A stretch of DNA of 64,000 nucleotides from Aegilops tauschii subsp. strangulata (lineage: Eukaryota > Streptophyta > Magnoliopsida > Poales > Poaceae), in the NCBI RefSeq assembly GCF_002575655.3, contig NC_053037.3, positions 248,963,135 to 249,027,134 of the forward strand, written 5' to 3'. Both the position numbers and the translations under genes were made by a program. Of the stretch, positions 1 to 12,400 are shown one piece after another (the first letter of the stretch is position 1; each line of letters opens with the position of its first letter). Below the pieces are notes generated by a model. That model did no database searches, had not been told where the DNA came from, and saw only the letters and a list, made by a program, of their open reading frames with translations.

Positions 1-1784
1 TATCATTGATCAAACTTGTGCACCTGCTAGCATTCACACTTCATAAATTCTTTCTTTTATCATTTACCTACTCGAGGACGAGCAGGAATTAAGCTTGGGG
101 ATGCTGATACGTCTCCAACGTATCTATAATTTATGAAGTATTCATGCTATTATATTATCCATCTTGGATGTTTAATGGGCTTTACTATGCACTTTTATAT
201 TATTTTTGGGACTAACCTATTAACCCAGAGCCCAGTGCCAGTTTCTGTTTTTTTCCCTTGTTTCAGTGTTTCGCAGAAAAGGAATATCAAACAGAGTCCA
301 AACGGAATGAAACCTTCGGGAGAGTTATTTTTGGAACGGAAGCAATCCAGAAGACTTGGAGTGTACGTAAGGGAAGCAACGAGGAAGGCACGAGGCAGAG
401 GGCGCGCCCACCCCCTGGGCGCGCCCTCTACCCTCGTGGGCCCCTCGTGGCCCCCCTGATGTACTTCTTTCGCCTATATATATCCATATACCCTAAAACC
501 TACGGGGAACACAATAGATTGGGAGTTCCGCCGCCGCAAGCCTCTGTAGCCACCAAAAACCAATCGAGACCCTTGTTCCGGCACCCTGCCGGAGGGGGAT
601 CCCTCACCGGTGGCCATCTTCATCATCTCGGCGCTCTCCATGACAAGGAGGGAGTAGTTCACCCTCGGGGCTGAGGGTATGTACCAGTAGCTATGTGTTT
701 GATCTCTCTCTCGTGTTCTTGAGGTGATACGATCTTGATGTATCGCGAGCTTTGCTATTATAGTTGGATCTTATGATGTTTCTCCCCCTCTACTCTCTTG
801 TAATGGATTGAGTTTTCCCTTTGAAGTTATCTTATCGGATTGAGTCTTTAAGGATTTGAGAACACTTGATGTATGTCTCGCCGTGCTTATCTGTGGTGAC
901 AATGGGATATCACGTGATTCACTTGATGTATGTTTTGGTGATCAACTTGCGGGTTCCGCCCATGAACCTATGCATAGGGGTTGGCACACGTTTTCGTCTT
1001 GACTCTCCGATAGAAACTTTGGGGCACTCTTTGAAGTTCTTTGTGTTGGTTGAATAGATGAATATGAGATTGTGTGATGCATATCGTATAATCATACCCA
1101 CGGATACTTGAGGTGACATTGGAGTATCTAGGTGACATTAGGGTTTTGGTTGATTTGTGTCTTAAGTGTTATTCTAGTACGAACTCTATGATAAATCGAA
1201 CGGAAAGAATAGCTTCATGTTATTTTACTACGGACTCTTGAATAGATCGATCAGAAAGGATAACTTTGAGGTGGTTACGTACCCTACAATAATCTCTTCG
1301 TTTGTTCTCCGCTATTAGTGACTTTGGAGTGACTCTTTGTTGCATGTTGAGGGATAGTTATATGATCCAATTATGCTATTATTGTTGAAAGAACTTGCAC
1401 TAGTGAAAGTATGAACCCTAGGCCTTGTTTCCTAGCATTGCAATACCATTTACGCTCACTTTTATCGCTTGCTACCTTGCTGTTTTTATACTTTCAGATT
1501 ACAAAAACCTATATCTATCATCCATATTGCACTTGTATCACCATCTCTTCGCCGAACTAGTGCACCTATACAATTTACCATTGTATTGGGTGTGTTGGGG
1601 ACACAAGAGACTCTTTGTTATTTGGTTGCAGGGTTGTTTGAGAGAGACCATCTTCAACCTACGCCTCCCACGGATTGATAAACCTTAGGTCATCCACTTG
1701 AGGGAAATTTGCTAGTGTCCTACAAACCTCTGCACTTGGAGGCCCAACAACGTCTACAAGAAGAAGGTTGTGTAGTAGACATCA
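1..1784 (+). mobile_element. 3' end of an LTR retrotransposon (internal tail plus 3' LTR)
   Basis: Bases 105-1784 form a 1.68-kb LTR that opens with TGATACGTCTCC and closes with AGACATCA, so it has the usual TG...CA ends. A purine-rich stretch (GCTTGGGGATGC) sits directly before it, as expected of a polypurine tract, which puts the element on the plus strand and makes bases 1-104 its internal tail. LTRs opening this way are common in Triticeae and I associate them with Ty3/gypsy families, but I cannot name one. The 5' part lies outside the window. The five bases after the LTR, TAGAG, would be the target-site duplication; the partner copy cannot be seen. No coding region of the element is inside the window. 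Confidence 0.8.
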
Positions 1785-3100
1785 TAGAGGAACGCGGGTG
1801 GCGGCGCAACGCTGAAAAAGGGGCCGAGGCCAGGTCAGGGGGCGGTGCAGCAGCGACTGCTGCAACAAAATGGTGGAGTAGCTCTGGGCAAGCCAACGGC
1901 TCGAGGCGAGGGGAACAGATGGCCGAGGTGGCGGCTGCCATCGAGGGGCGGAGGTCGGGTGCTAGCGGCACAGCAGCCCCAGCGAGAGGAGAAGGGAGCC
2001 GTTGGAGTCGAGGCAAGGTGATGGAGGCCAAGGGGATCTGGCGCGTGTGGCTTTCCTAGCATGTTTGTATGACGACGCGATGGGGATCGGGAGGTATTTA
2101 TAGGGCATGGGGATTTGGTAGGAGGCGACATTGTCTGAGGGACTGGAGGAATTGAGGGAGGGAGAGAGCCGAGGGAGAGGCGGATCGATCGGGCTATGGT
2201 TAATAGGGGCGCGACTGGGCTTTTGCGGTCGGTTGAGAGGAAAATGGCCCTGATCGGCTGGTTAAACAAAAGAAAAGAAGGCTTCCAACATTGGAAAAAT
2301 TGTCTAAATTCAAATGGAGTTGAATGTAAACCAAAAGAGTTAGAGTAGAACTAGATGTAGGAGTTAGAAGTGTCCAAAATCAAGAGATTTTTGGTGGAGC
2401 TTGCGAAAGTGATAAAGAAATTTGTGGCAAAGTTTGGAGGCCAAACTTGAAGTAGAATAGGCATGAAATTTATTTTGCAAGTGTGTTGGTTGATTCCAAA
2501 ATAAATGGACTATCATTTTAGCTCCCTAAAATATTGGGAGGATATTATAAATGTTCTAAAGAGAACACACCATGTGCATTTCCCTCGGTTTAAATGGATT
2601 GAAGATCCATACAATTTTTTTTATTTGAGTTACAAAATTTAATGACATGATAGCATGATGAAATGATGCAATGCAAAAATAATATAAAGCAAGCAATAAA
2701 TAATAATTATGGAAATGAATCGGTCTCGGACTGTCACATTACCATCTCAATCATAAGCCATCTGTAGAAATAAAATATTCTTTCGATAGTAGGTAAAAAA
2801 TGGCTTTATGCAAACGAAACTTAGAACCTTTCACTGGCCAAATTGCATGTAGAGATAGGATTTTTATACTCTCTTATGGTGTGATTTGCCAGTACATTTC
2901 ATGTGCCGACCTACACAGCTGCAACTTATTATGTTGTAGAAATTATATGACGGGTAAGTGATGCGTTAGGGTTACAATGTCTATACTCAACTTTGTCGTT
3001 GATGTTGATAGGACTCCATTGTTATTTTTGTTGTGTGAGCTATAAGTTAATAGTATCTACATTACTCTATAACAGGTGTTTTTTTGCTATTTCATCGAGG
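1785..3100. repeat. Unresolved repeat remnant, no gene seen
   Basis: I find no coding sequence here. The first 480 bases are GC-rich. The segment from about 2280 to 2750 becomes A-rich and ends near TCGGTCTCGGACTGTCACA, a style seen in decayed LTRs of Triticeae gypsy elements. It may be an older element into which the 105-1784 element inserted. No terminal pair or duplication could be identified, so family and boundaries are open. From 2750 to 3100 the sequence is unremarkable AT-rich DNA. Confidence 0.3.
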
Positions 3101-3119
3101 AGTGTGTGTGCTAGCTACT

Positions 3120-3457
3120 GATCGTATGTGGGTGTGGGCGGCGGTCTGGGCATCGGAACTGGGCGGCGGCAGCGAGGGAGGGGTGGTCGGGCGTGTGGCT
3201 GTCGATGGGAGAGAAGGTGGAATGGCCAATATGCCACCGAGTTGCGGACCATGGGGAGGACAAGAGCGGGCGTTGCGCGAGTCCGCTTCGTGCTCGCACC
3301 GTCCCAAACCCGCCCAAATCTGGGGCTCAAATGGGTCGCGCGCGGACAAAAGGCGAACACTGATCCATTTGTGTCGGCGCTTCGGGCCGTCATTTGTGTC
3401 CATTTCGATCCAAACGGACACCCGCGGAGAATTTACGTTGGCGTGTTGGAGTTGCCC
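3120..3457. mobile_element. Terminal fragment of a PIF/Harbinger-like element
   Basis: The right edge reads GTGTTGGAGTTGCCC followed by TTA, matching the terminal inverted repeat style of the complete element at 50763-52008 (GGCCAACTCCAACGC in reverse complement) with a TTA/TAA target. The interior also resembles that element read in reverse: a segment about cells of 'tccgtttggatcgaaatgg' type lies next to the end, followed by GC-rich sequence. No matching left terminus was found upstream, so it is probably truncated. The left boundary is approximate. Confidence 0.45.
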
Positions 3458-4278
3458 TTAAGGGCACGTGTATGAAGACTTTTCGGTTGTTATCGACAAG
3501 GTAAAGTCGGCTCCGGTAGTGGAACGGCGATAGCGCGCTTCGGCAGTAGTGGTTTTTCTGTAGTCTCGAAATGTCGATGTAATTTTTATTATGTTTATAA
3601 GATAGTTAATGAAAAAAATTGTGGCACTGAAAAGCGCGCGCAACCTTTATTAAGCATGCCCGCTATAACCTAGTCACTAAGCAAGCTGTTAAATCCTGAT
3701 TTCTGTGCTTTTGGCACTCCCACTCGGTACGGCGCCGACGGCGACATGTACAAAAGCATGGAATCGGAGAAGAGAATTATATAATATGTTTTTTGTTTAA
3801 GATAAGTAGAGAATATAATAATAATATAATAACATATAATTTTTTGTGGAAATGGAGGCATACCCCCGATAATAATAACATATAATAAGAGAGAAAGAGC
3901 TCAAAAGTTTAAAAAGCAGGGGAGCGAACGACCAGACGAAAAAGCCAGGATCAGACCCCACCCGTTGTCTTCTACCTTTGCAGTTCCAATTCCTTTGCTT
4001 CCCTCGTCGGCCATCCCCAATTCCCCAACATCTCCACCAGCCCCGCCCCGCCCCCGGCCGAAAGAAAAAGGCCCGCCCCAAAGCCACAAAGCGAAAAAGC
4101 CGACTCCCTCAGCATCGCACTTCCCCTCGACTCTCTTAACAATAACGATGCATCCCCTTCTGCTCCCTTCTCTTCCCTTCTCCCTCATCGCCACCGCGAG
4201 CGCCACCACCACACACCACTCTCGCACACCACTCTCGCTCTATTCGATCATCGCAACCGCAGCGTCGGGGAGGGAGCT
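3458..4278 (+). promoter_or_regulatory. Upstream region and presumed 5' UTR of the callose synthase gene
   Basis: No other gene lies between the Harbinger-like fragment and the start codon at 4279. The stretch 3780-3900 is strongly AT-rich with repeated TATAAT-like strings. From 3900 to 4278 it becomes pyrimidine- and C-rich (many CCCC and TCTC runs), as is common in grass 5' leaders. The transcription start cannot be fixed from sequence alone. The core promoter therefore has less than 1 kb of non-repeat DNA before it meets transposon remnants. Confidence 0.4.
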
Positions 4279-6466
4279 ATGTCCATGTCCAGCGGCGGCC
4301 CGTCGGCGCCGCAGCGCCAGCCCTCCATGGGTAGGCGGAACATCTCCCGGGCAATCACCATGAGGACGGATGGATACTCCGGCGAGGAGGAAGGACCCAT
4401 CATAGAGAGCGAGCTCGTGCCATCCTCCCTCGCGCCCATCGTGCCCATTCTCCGTGCGGCCAACGAGATCGAGGACGAAAACCCGCGCGTCGCATACCTC
4501 TGTCAGTACTACCACTCGCACTTTCTTCACACCTGACTTAGTTCACCTATTCTTACTCCGACCTGCCTGCCTGCCTGCTCCACAAGGCCGTTTTACTGCA
4601 TTCGAGAAGGCGCACACCATGGATCCAAACTCAAGTGGCCGTGGAGTCCGGCAGTTCAAAACCTATCTCTTGCATAGGCTGGAAAAGGTATGAATGAACC
4701 TATCATTCATATTCACCCTAATTGTCGATTGCTTTGAAACTAGTACAATGCATTACATCTTTCATGTTTGTTATTTCACAGGATGAAAAAGATACACAAC
4801 GCAGGCTTGCATCAACTGATGCAAAAGAGATTCAGAGGTTCTATGAACACTATTGTAAAAAATATCTTGAGGAGGGTCTTCAAACGAGAAAGCCGTAAGC
4901 CGCAGCATTTTTTTTTTAAATATAAGAGGTCACCCTTAAGCTCTGTTCACCCTTTCTCTATGCATAACATACAGGGATGAGATGGCTAGATACTATCAGA
5001 TTGCATCTGTCCTATATGATGTGTTAAAAACTGTGACACCTGACAAGCCTAACTCCGAGGTTCGACATCTAGCAACTGCAAATAATTGCAACATAATTGT
5101 TTTATCTTCATCACATTTTTCCACATCATGAAACATTATAACTTGGAATTAATACATGTCTTGCAGTATGACCAGTATGCTAAAGGTGTTGAAAAGGAGA
5201 AAGCTTCCTTCTCACATTACAACATTTTGCCCCTTAATATTTCTGGTCCCACACAACCTGTAATGGAAATACCTGAGGTTAGGTTATATACCATAAAACT
5301 TTGTTTCGACTGCTTTATTTAGTACAACATTTACTATGAATGATTGATTTTCTTGTGTGTGAAAATTGCAGATAAAAGCAGCAGTGGCCCTTCTTCGCAA
5401 GATAAACAATCTTCCAACGCCAAGGCCAGATACGACTAACGGGCCTCAAGGGATAGATGATGGACCTATTGTTCGTGACTTGCTTGATTGGCTCTGGCAA
5501 ACATTTGGATTTCAGGTGGATACTAACCAATACTTAAATTTATATTCTAGACTGTATGATCAAAATCTTGCATCCTTTAGAATTTTGTTTTTCTAAATCA
5601 CTTCAAGTGACCAGCTGGCAAAATTTACTAGTTTGACCAATTGGTTTCGCATGGAACTCACATAGTTAATGCTTATGTTATGCTAATGGAAAATACACTG
5701 TGGGTTTATTGTACGCACATGAATCTTTTAGGCACATCAATCACATATAAAATTTGTTCACAGACATTCATGAATCATGCAAGCTGTTTTCTAGTCACTG
5801 GAGTTGCGGATTTATACACTACTCTCTAGTCAAAAAGTAATATGGTGGTTTTGTGTTGGGTGGTCAGGCACCAAGGTGTCTGTTATCTGTTTAGGATTTC
5901 ATACTATGTTTTGCTTTATTGTTGTAGAAAGGTAACGTGGAAAACCAAAAGGAGCATTTGATTTTGCTGCTTGCTAACATAGATATGAGAGGAAGTGGCA
6001 ATGTCCACCAGGGTGAAAGACAAAATCACATGGTAAATATTTCTGTGAACTAGTTTTTGTCAGTAATGCTGGATCAACTCAACTTGGCAGAGCCCTTTTG
6101 CAAGTGGTGTTCCGCTCCTACTAGTGTCCATGTTAAACTGATTCACGAGCTTCTAATATGACTTGCAGATACAGCGTGATACAGTGGATCACTTGATGAA
6201 AAAAGTCTTTCAAAACTACATTTCATGGTGTCGGTATCTGCATTTGGAGTCAAACATCAAGTAATAATATAGCATTTTGTTGCACACCTGGTGCTCAAAG
6301 TTGTCCTTGATTCCTCGTTAACTGTAAATGATTTTCGTGCAGAATTCCACATGATGCCTCGACACAACAACCAGAGCTTCTTTACATCGGGTTGTATTTG
6401 CTGATATGGGGTGAAGCTTCTAATGTTCGCTTTATGCCTGAATGCCTTTGTTATATCTTCCACCAT
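4279..6466 (+). CDS. Callose synthase exons 1-9: Vta1-like N-terminus and start of the FKS1 domain
   Basis: Exons 1-9 encode residues 1-366 on the cytosolic side. They hold the Vta1-like/regulatory head (about residues 45-190), with SELVPSS and then [20 protein letters not shown] in exon 1 and [14 protein letters not shown] in exon 2. Exon 9 carries [19 protein letters not shown] and [11 protein letters not shown], the signature of FKS1 domain 1. Introns 1-8 are short (80-412 nt). Exon 1 ends in phase 1 (cysteine codon split T/GC). Exon 9 ends in phase 0 immediately before the 11.9-kb intron 9. Confidence 0.92.
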
Positions 6467-9400
6467 GTAAGTGACAATCTTGTTCTTACGTCCGAGATAT
6501 CTGCTTTTGATATATATATGTATGTATGTATGTATATTCGTAGACCTATTCATATAGCAGTGATTATATAATCGTGTAACAAAGAAATTTCTTCTGATTG
6601 AAATGCAAAGGGGTGACATGGTGCTGTAGAATCTTTTTTCTCCGAAAAGGAAGGTTATACCTCCTGGTCTCTGCACCCTAGGATGCACACAATCATCATA
6701 TTATTATATAAGGGGAAAGCTACTAGGCCAAAACACCTTATAACAGAGTTGAAATGACCAACAAAGGTTGACTAAGTCGCCATCTGACTTCTGAGGTATG
6801 CATAATGTATTCTGGTTGGTTATCACCCATGAAAAGAGAGACTACATGTAGAACACGAGTATTGGGAAATGCACATGATGAGGGTTTACTAGGGAGACAC
6901 TTGTCATGGGCTAATAATTCCAGTCAATACCTATACCACACTAAGCACAGTTCTGCTATGTTTGTTTCTGTAAGTTGAGGACTTGTCAGGCCCAAGTCTG
7001 AAGATCCCCTGTTCCCGCGTGCCAGTTACGATTACAGCCGTCCATCTTGTATCCTAGGGACACCAGGCAAAGTTAACGGTTCACTTAATTGGGTCGCTCT
7101 CCTCCGTCGATTGACCATCCAACGGCTGTGAAGACGCAGGAGTGGCTGTTCATCGCCCGACAAGCCATGTGCTCTGCTTTTTCTGCTATTCTACTTTCTA
7201 GTTGCTGTAGTGGCTATAAAAGCCAGCTCTCCCTTTCATTTGAGGCATGTAAAAGAATTATTGGGTGTAAACCCTAGCCGCCGGTGGCGCGCTAACTACT
7301 TTCCCCTTCCTTCTGCAATGAAAACCCTAGCTCGATTCGCCCAATTCCTGTCCTAGTTTCGCTAGTTCTTGTTAAAATTCAGTAGTTTGGGACTCTGGTC
7401 CTGACAATTGGTATTAGAGGCCAGTCCTTCCTCGGCGGCGGTGTTGATTGGAGCGCTGTAGAGGTTGGCTCCGGCTGTAAAATCCCTCTTCGAGCTCTGA
7501 TCTGGCGGCGGAGGCAGTTGGTGGCGGCCGGAGTGGCAGTGTTCGGATGCAGTCAAGGAAACAGTCTGGTTGCCCGAGAGTAATTCTCTGGCGGTAAAAT
7601 TCCAGCTCCTGTGATCTGACCGTGCACCATCGGAGGCGGGCGCAGGCGGTGGCGTCGGCGGCGGTGACAAGCCATCCCACCCTCCCAACCCCCTATGGTG
7701 GTGATCGCAGACGGCGAAATCATGACGGGCCATGTGGATTCAGGTTCTACGGCGGAACTGCAGCTCGAATCCCTCGAGTTGGACATCAAGACACTGCAGC
7801 GGGACCGAGAGGAAGATCGCAAGGAGTTCCAGCAATTTCAAGCGACAGTTAACAGAAATTTTACTACGACGCAGAAGAACTTCGACAAGATCCAAGACAA
7901 CTTCCGACGCCTACTGTTAGATCCTGAACCAGCCCAAGAAGATGGTGTGGAAGGGCAAGGCAGTGTGCAAATGAAGGACAACCAGATCAACTCACCGCGA
8001 GTGGCTCCTGGTCGGCCAAAACAACTACAAGCACCTACTCCTCCTTCTGTCGCAATGCCTGAAAAAGGAGCTCCCTTGCCAATTGGTACAGCTGTTCTGC
8101 GTGATCAGACAGGTAAGGAACTGAACATGGATGGGACTCCTAAAGTTCCTTACAGACACCCACACTATGAGCAAAACAAGGAAAAAGAACACTTTCAGAC
8201 AGCACAGAGAGATGTGGTTCAGTTGGAGGAAATACAAGAGGAAGATGGGGCTGAGAATTATTATAGAAGAAGAAATGTTCTTACTGTCAAGCCTGCTAAG
8301 TTGAACATCTCTGAGTTTGAAGGACAAGACCCTGAATCATGGATTCAGAACTTGGAGCAATATTTTGCTGCTGCAAGAACTCCAATTGAGCATAGGACAG
8401 AACTGGCCATTTCTTATCTTAAAGGACCTGCTATTCAGTGGTGGAGGGGTACTGGTTATGCACCCTCTAATGTGCCATGGCATAAGTTTTGTTCTTACCT
8501 ATCTGATAGGTTTTCTGTGGAGTCAGCTTGTGATGTGGTCAGTAACTTTCATGCTGCACATCAAGCAACAACAGTGGCTGCTTATGTGGAACAATTCGAG
8601 CAACTAGTGAATGGGATGAGAAGAGAAAATCCTGCTATACCTGATGATTATTATGTCTCCAGTTTTGTTTCAGGCCTCAACCCTTATATCAGAAGCTTAG
8701 TAGAGTGTTTTAAACCAAGGGATCTGCAAACAGCTGTGTGGTATGCCAGAAGAATGGAGAAATCTCAGCCTCCTTCTCAATCAGTGCAAAATAAACAGTA
8801 TGTGCCTCAACCAAGAAGACAAGTCATGTTTGAACAGCCCAAACAACTGTTTCCTAATGCAGCACCAAACAGGAATGTGGTTATTCAACAAGCCAAACAG
8901 AACCAGGTGTGTTATAAATGTAGAGAGCCTTGGGTGCCTGGTCACAGACAGGTGTGTAAAATGAACCAGAAGGCACAAATTCAAGCTCTACAAGCTCAGG
9001 AGGATGGAACCCCTGAAACTATTTTTGTGGCAGAGTTTGATGATCAGGAACTGGACAATACAGAGCAGCTAACTGATGAAACTGTATTGAAAGTGTCAAT
9101 GCATGCTGCTATGGGCATTGGAGCAACTAAAAATACTTTCATTTTGACTGTTAAGCTGGGTAATACTATGGCAACTGCACTGGTGGATAGTGGTAGTACT
9201 ACTACTTTTATCTCTCCACAAATGGCTAGCAAGTTGGATGTTGTTCCTAGTCCTACACCAAAAACTAAAGTAGTAGTTGCTAGTGGAGGCATCCTTTGGA
9301 GTGAATTTCAAGCAAAGAACTGTCACTATGAAATACAGGGCCATGCATTTATTGATAATTTCAGAGTGCTGAAGTTAAAGGGCTATGACATTATCTTGGG

Positions 9401-12400
9401 AGTGGATTGGTTGAGGAAATATAGCCTATCCAAATGGATTTTATTAAAATGGAAATGAAGATATCTGCTCCTGAAGGACAGTTTATCACTTTTGTGGATG
9501 AAACTGTACCTCTCTCTAATGTTACTGAAGTAACTGACAACACTGAAAAATTAGTGGAACAAGCTGTGTGTGGATTTTTCTTGTTCACTACTTCTGGTCC
9601 TCAAATGATAGCAGCTGCTCAAGAAGTACCTGCTGATTTAAAACCACTGCTAGATCAATATGAGAAGCTCTTTCAGGAACCTACTGAACTTCCACCAAGT
9701 AGGCCTTGTGACCACAGAATTCCTTTGGTAGAGGGAGCAAAAGTAGTCAACCAAAGGCCCTATAGAATTCCTCAGCACCAAAAAGAAATTCTTGAGAAAA
9801 TCATCTTAGAACTTCTCAAGAATGGAATTATCAGGCCCAGCACTAGTCCTTTCTCCTCTCCTGTGCTGTTAGTTAAGAAAAAGGATGGAACATGGAGGCT
9901 CTGTACTGATTATAGGAAATTAAATGCAATTACCATCAAGAACAAATATCCTATTCCTGTTATAGAAGATCTGTTGGACCAGTTAAAAGGGGCCAAAATA
10001 TTTTCAAAAATTGATTTGAGAAATGGTTATCACCAGATCAGAATGGCTGAGGAAGACATTCCAAAAACTGCATTTGCTACTCACATAGGACTGTTTGAGT
10101 ACTTAGTAATGTCTTTTGGACTTACTAATGGATCTCCTTCATTTCAGGCCTTAATGAACCTCCTTTTTGGACTTCTCAAATTTGTAGTGGTATTTTTTGA
10201 TGATATTCTGGTGTCCAGCTTTTCCATGGAGGAGCACTTAGATCATCTCAAGCAGGTGTTTGATATATTGCAAGCAAATAAGCTGTATGCCAAGCTAGAG
10301 AAATGTTCTTTTGGCCAGAAGGAAATTGAGTATTTGGGCCATGTCATTAACTCTGAGGGAGTTTCTACTGACCCTACAAAAATTGAGGCTATTAAATCAT
10401 GGCCTGCTCCAACAACTGTAACTGAATTGAGGAGTTTCTTGGGATTAAGTGGATATTACAGGAGGTTCATCCAGGGATATGGGATAATCTGCAGGCCCCT
10501 CTTTGATTGCTTGAAGAAAGATGCTTTTGCTTGGGCACAAGAGCAACAGCAAGCATTTGAAACACTGAAGCAGAAACTCACTCATACACCTGTGCTGGCC
10601 CTGCCAGATTTCAAAAAAACCATTTATTCTGGAAGCAGATGCTTGTGGTTATGGGCTAGGTGCTGTACTGATGCAGGAGGGCAGACCACTTGCTTATTTC
10701 AGCAAGAGCATTGGCCCAAAAGCTGCTGCATTAAGCACTTATGACAAGGAAGCTATGGCTATTATTGAAGCTGTAAAGAAATGGAAACATTACTTTTCTG
10801 CTACTTCCTTGATCATCAGAACAGACCAAGAGAGTTTGAAGTACATCCAAGAGCAGAAAATTACTGAGGGCATCCAACACAAGCTGTTGTTAAAGTTGCT
10901 TGGATATAACTTCACCATAGAGTATAAGAAGGGCAAGGAAAACAAGGCTGCTGATGCATTGTCTAGAGTAAAACATGCAGTTTCTGCATTATTTACTACT
11001 GCTACATCACCTGCTTGGGTTAAAGAAGTAGTGAGCAGCTACCAGCAGGATGATAAAATCAAGGAGTTAATTGCTGAGTGTTTTGTGGATAAAAGCACTG
11101 ACAATGCTTACTCCTTTAAGAATGGTATATTGAGATTCCACAACAAAGTTGTAGTGGGGAAAAGCACTAACCTGAGGCAGGAGATACTAGCAACATTTCA
11201 CAATTCTGAGCTAGGAGGACACTCTGGTGAGAGAGCTACTTATCACAGAGTAAAACTAGTTTTTCATTGGCAGGGTATGAAACAAGATGTGATCACCTTT
11301 CTGAAAAATTGTCCTGTCTGCCAGTTGAACAAGTCTGAGCATACCCCTTACCCTGGATTGTTAGAACCACTGCCTGTTCCTGATTTTGCATGGGCTCATA
11401 TTAGCATGGACTTTATAGAGGGTTTACCTACATCAGAGAACAAGAACTTGATCCTAGTGGTGGTTGACAGATTCACTAAATACTCCCACTTCATTGCTAT
11501 GAAGCATCCCATCACAGTCCAGTCTGTTGCAAGAGCATTCTCTGAAAATGTGTTTAAACTTCATGGAATGCCACTAGTGATTGTCACTGACAGAGATAGA
11601 ATTTTTACAAGCAATCTCTGGCAGAAGTTGTTCAAATCACTGAACATCAAGTTGCATATGAGCACTAGTTATCATCCACAGACAGATGGCAGACAGAAAG
11701 AGTGAACCAGTGTTTGGAGAATTATTTGAGATGTATGTGCTTCCAGCAACCAAGGAAATGGCATGGATGGCTGGCCCTAGCAGAGTGGTGGTATAATACC
11801 TCTTTCCATACTTCTCTGAAGATGACACCTTTTCAAGCTCTTTATGGTTTTCCACCTCCTATGGTTGCTGAATCAGCTCTACCAGACACTATCTGTGAGG
11901 ACAATGAAGATTTACTGCAGAACAGAGAGCTAGCAGTAGAAGTGATCAAGCAAAACCTCTTGAAAGCACAAGCTAGAATGAAATTCTTTGCTGATAGAAA
12001 CAGGAAAGAGAGAGAGAATTGGTAGTGGGAGAAATGGTTTATCTTAAGCTGCAGCCTCACAGACATAATTCTCTCAGTTTGCACAGACACATAAAACTGC
12101 ACTCCAAGTTTTATGGACCATTCAAAATTCTGAGTAAAATTGGAAATCATGCATACAAGTTGCTTCTGCCTGAGGACTGTCAATTGCATGATACATTCCA
12201 TGTCAGTCAACTTAAAAGGCACATTGGTCCCAAAGTGGTGCCCTCCTCCAATCTTCCCCTGGTTGGTCCAGATCGGACAATCAGAATTGAACCTGAGGCT
12301 ATTCTGGAGAGGAAGCTCATTCCAAGAAAACAAGGCAATATAAGCATTCCAGTGGTTAGGTGGTTGGTGAAATGGGCAAATCTACCACCAGAAGAGGCAA

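Noticed and set aside
1720..2269. Open frames of 100-144 codons near 1720-2269
   Set aside because: They run across the LTR boundary at 1784 and both strands are open in GC-rich sequence; no domain is visible.
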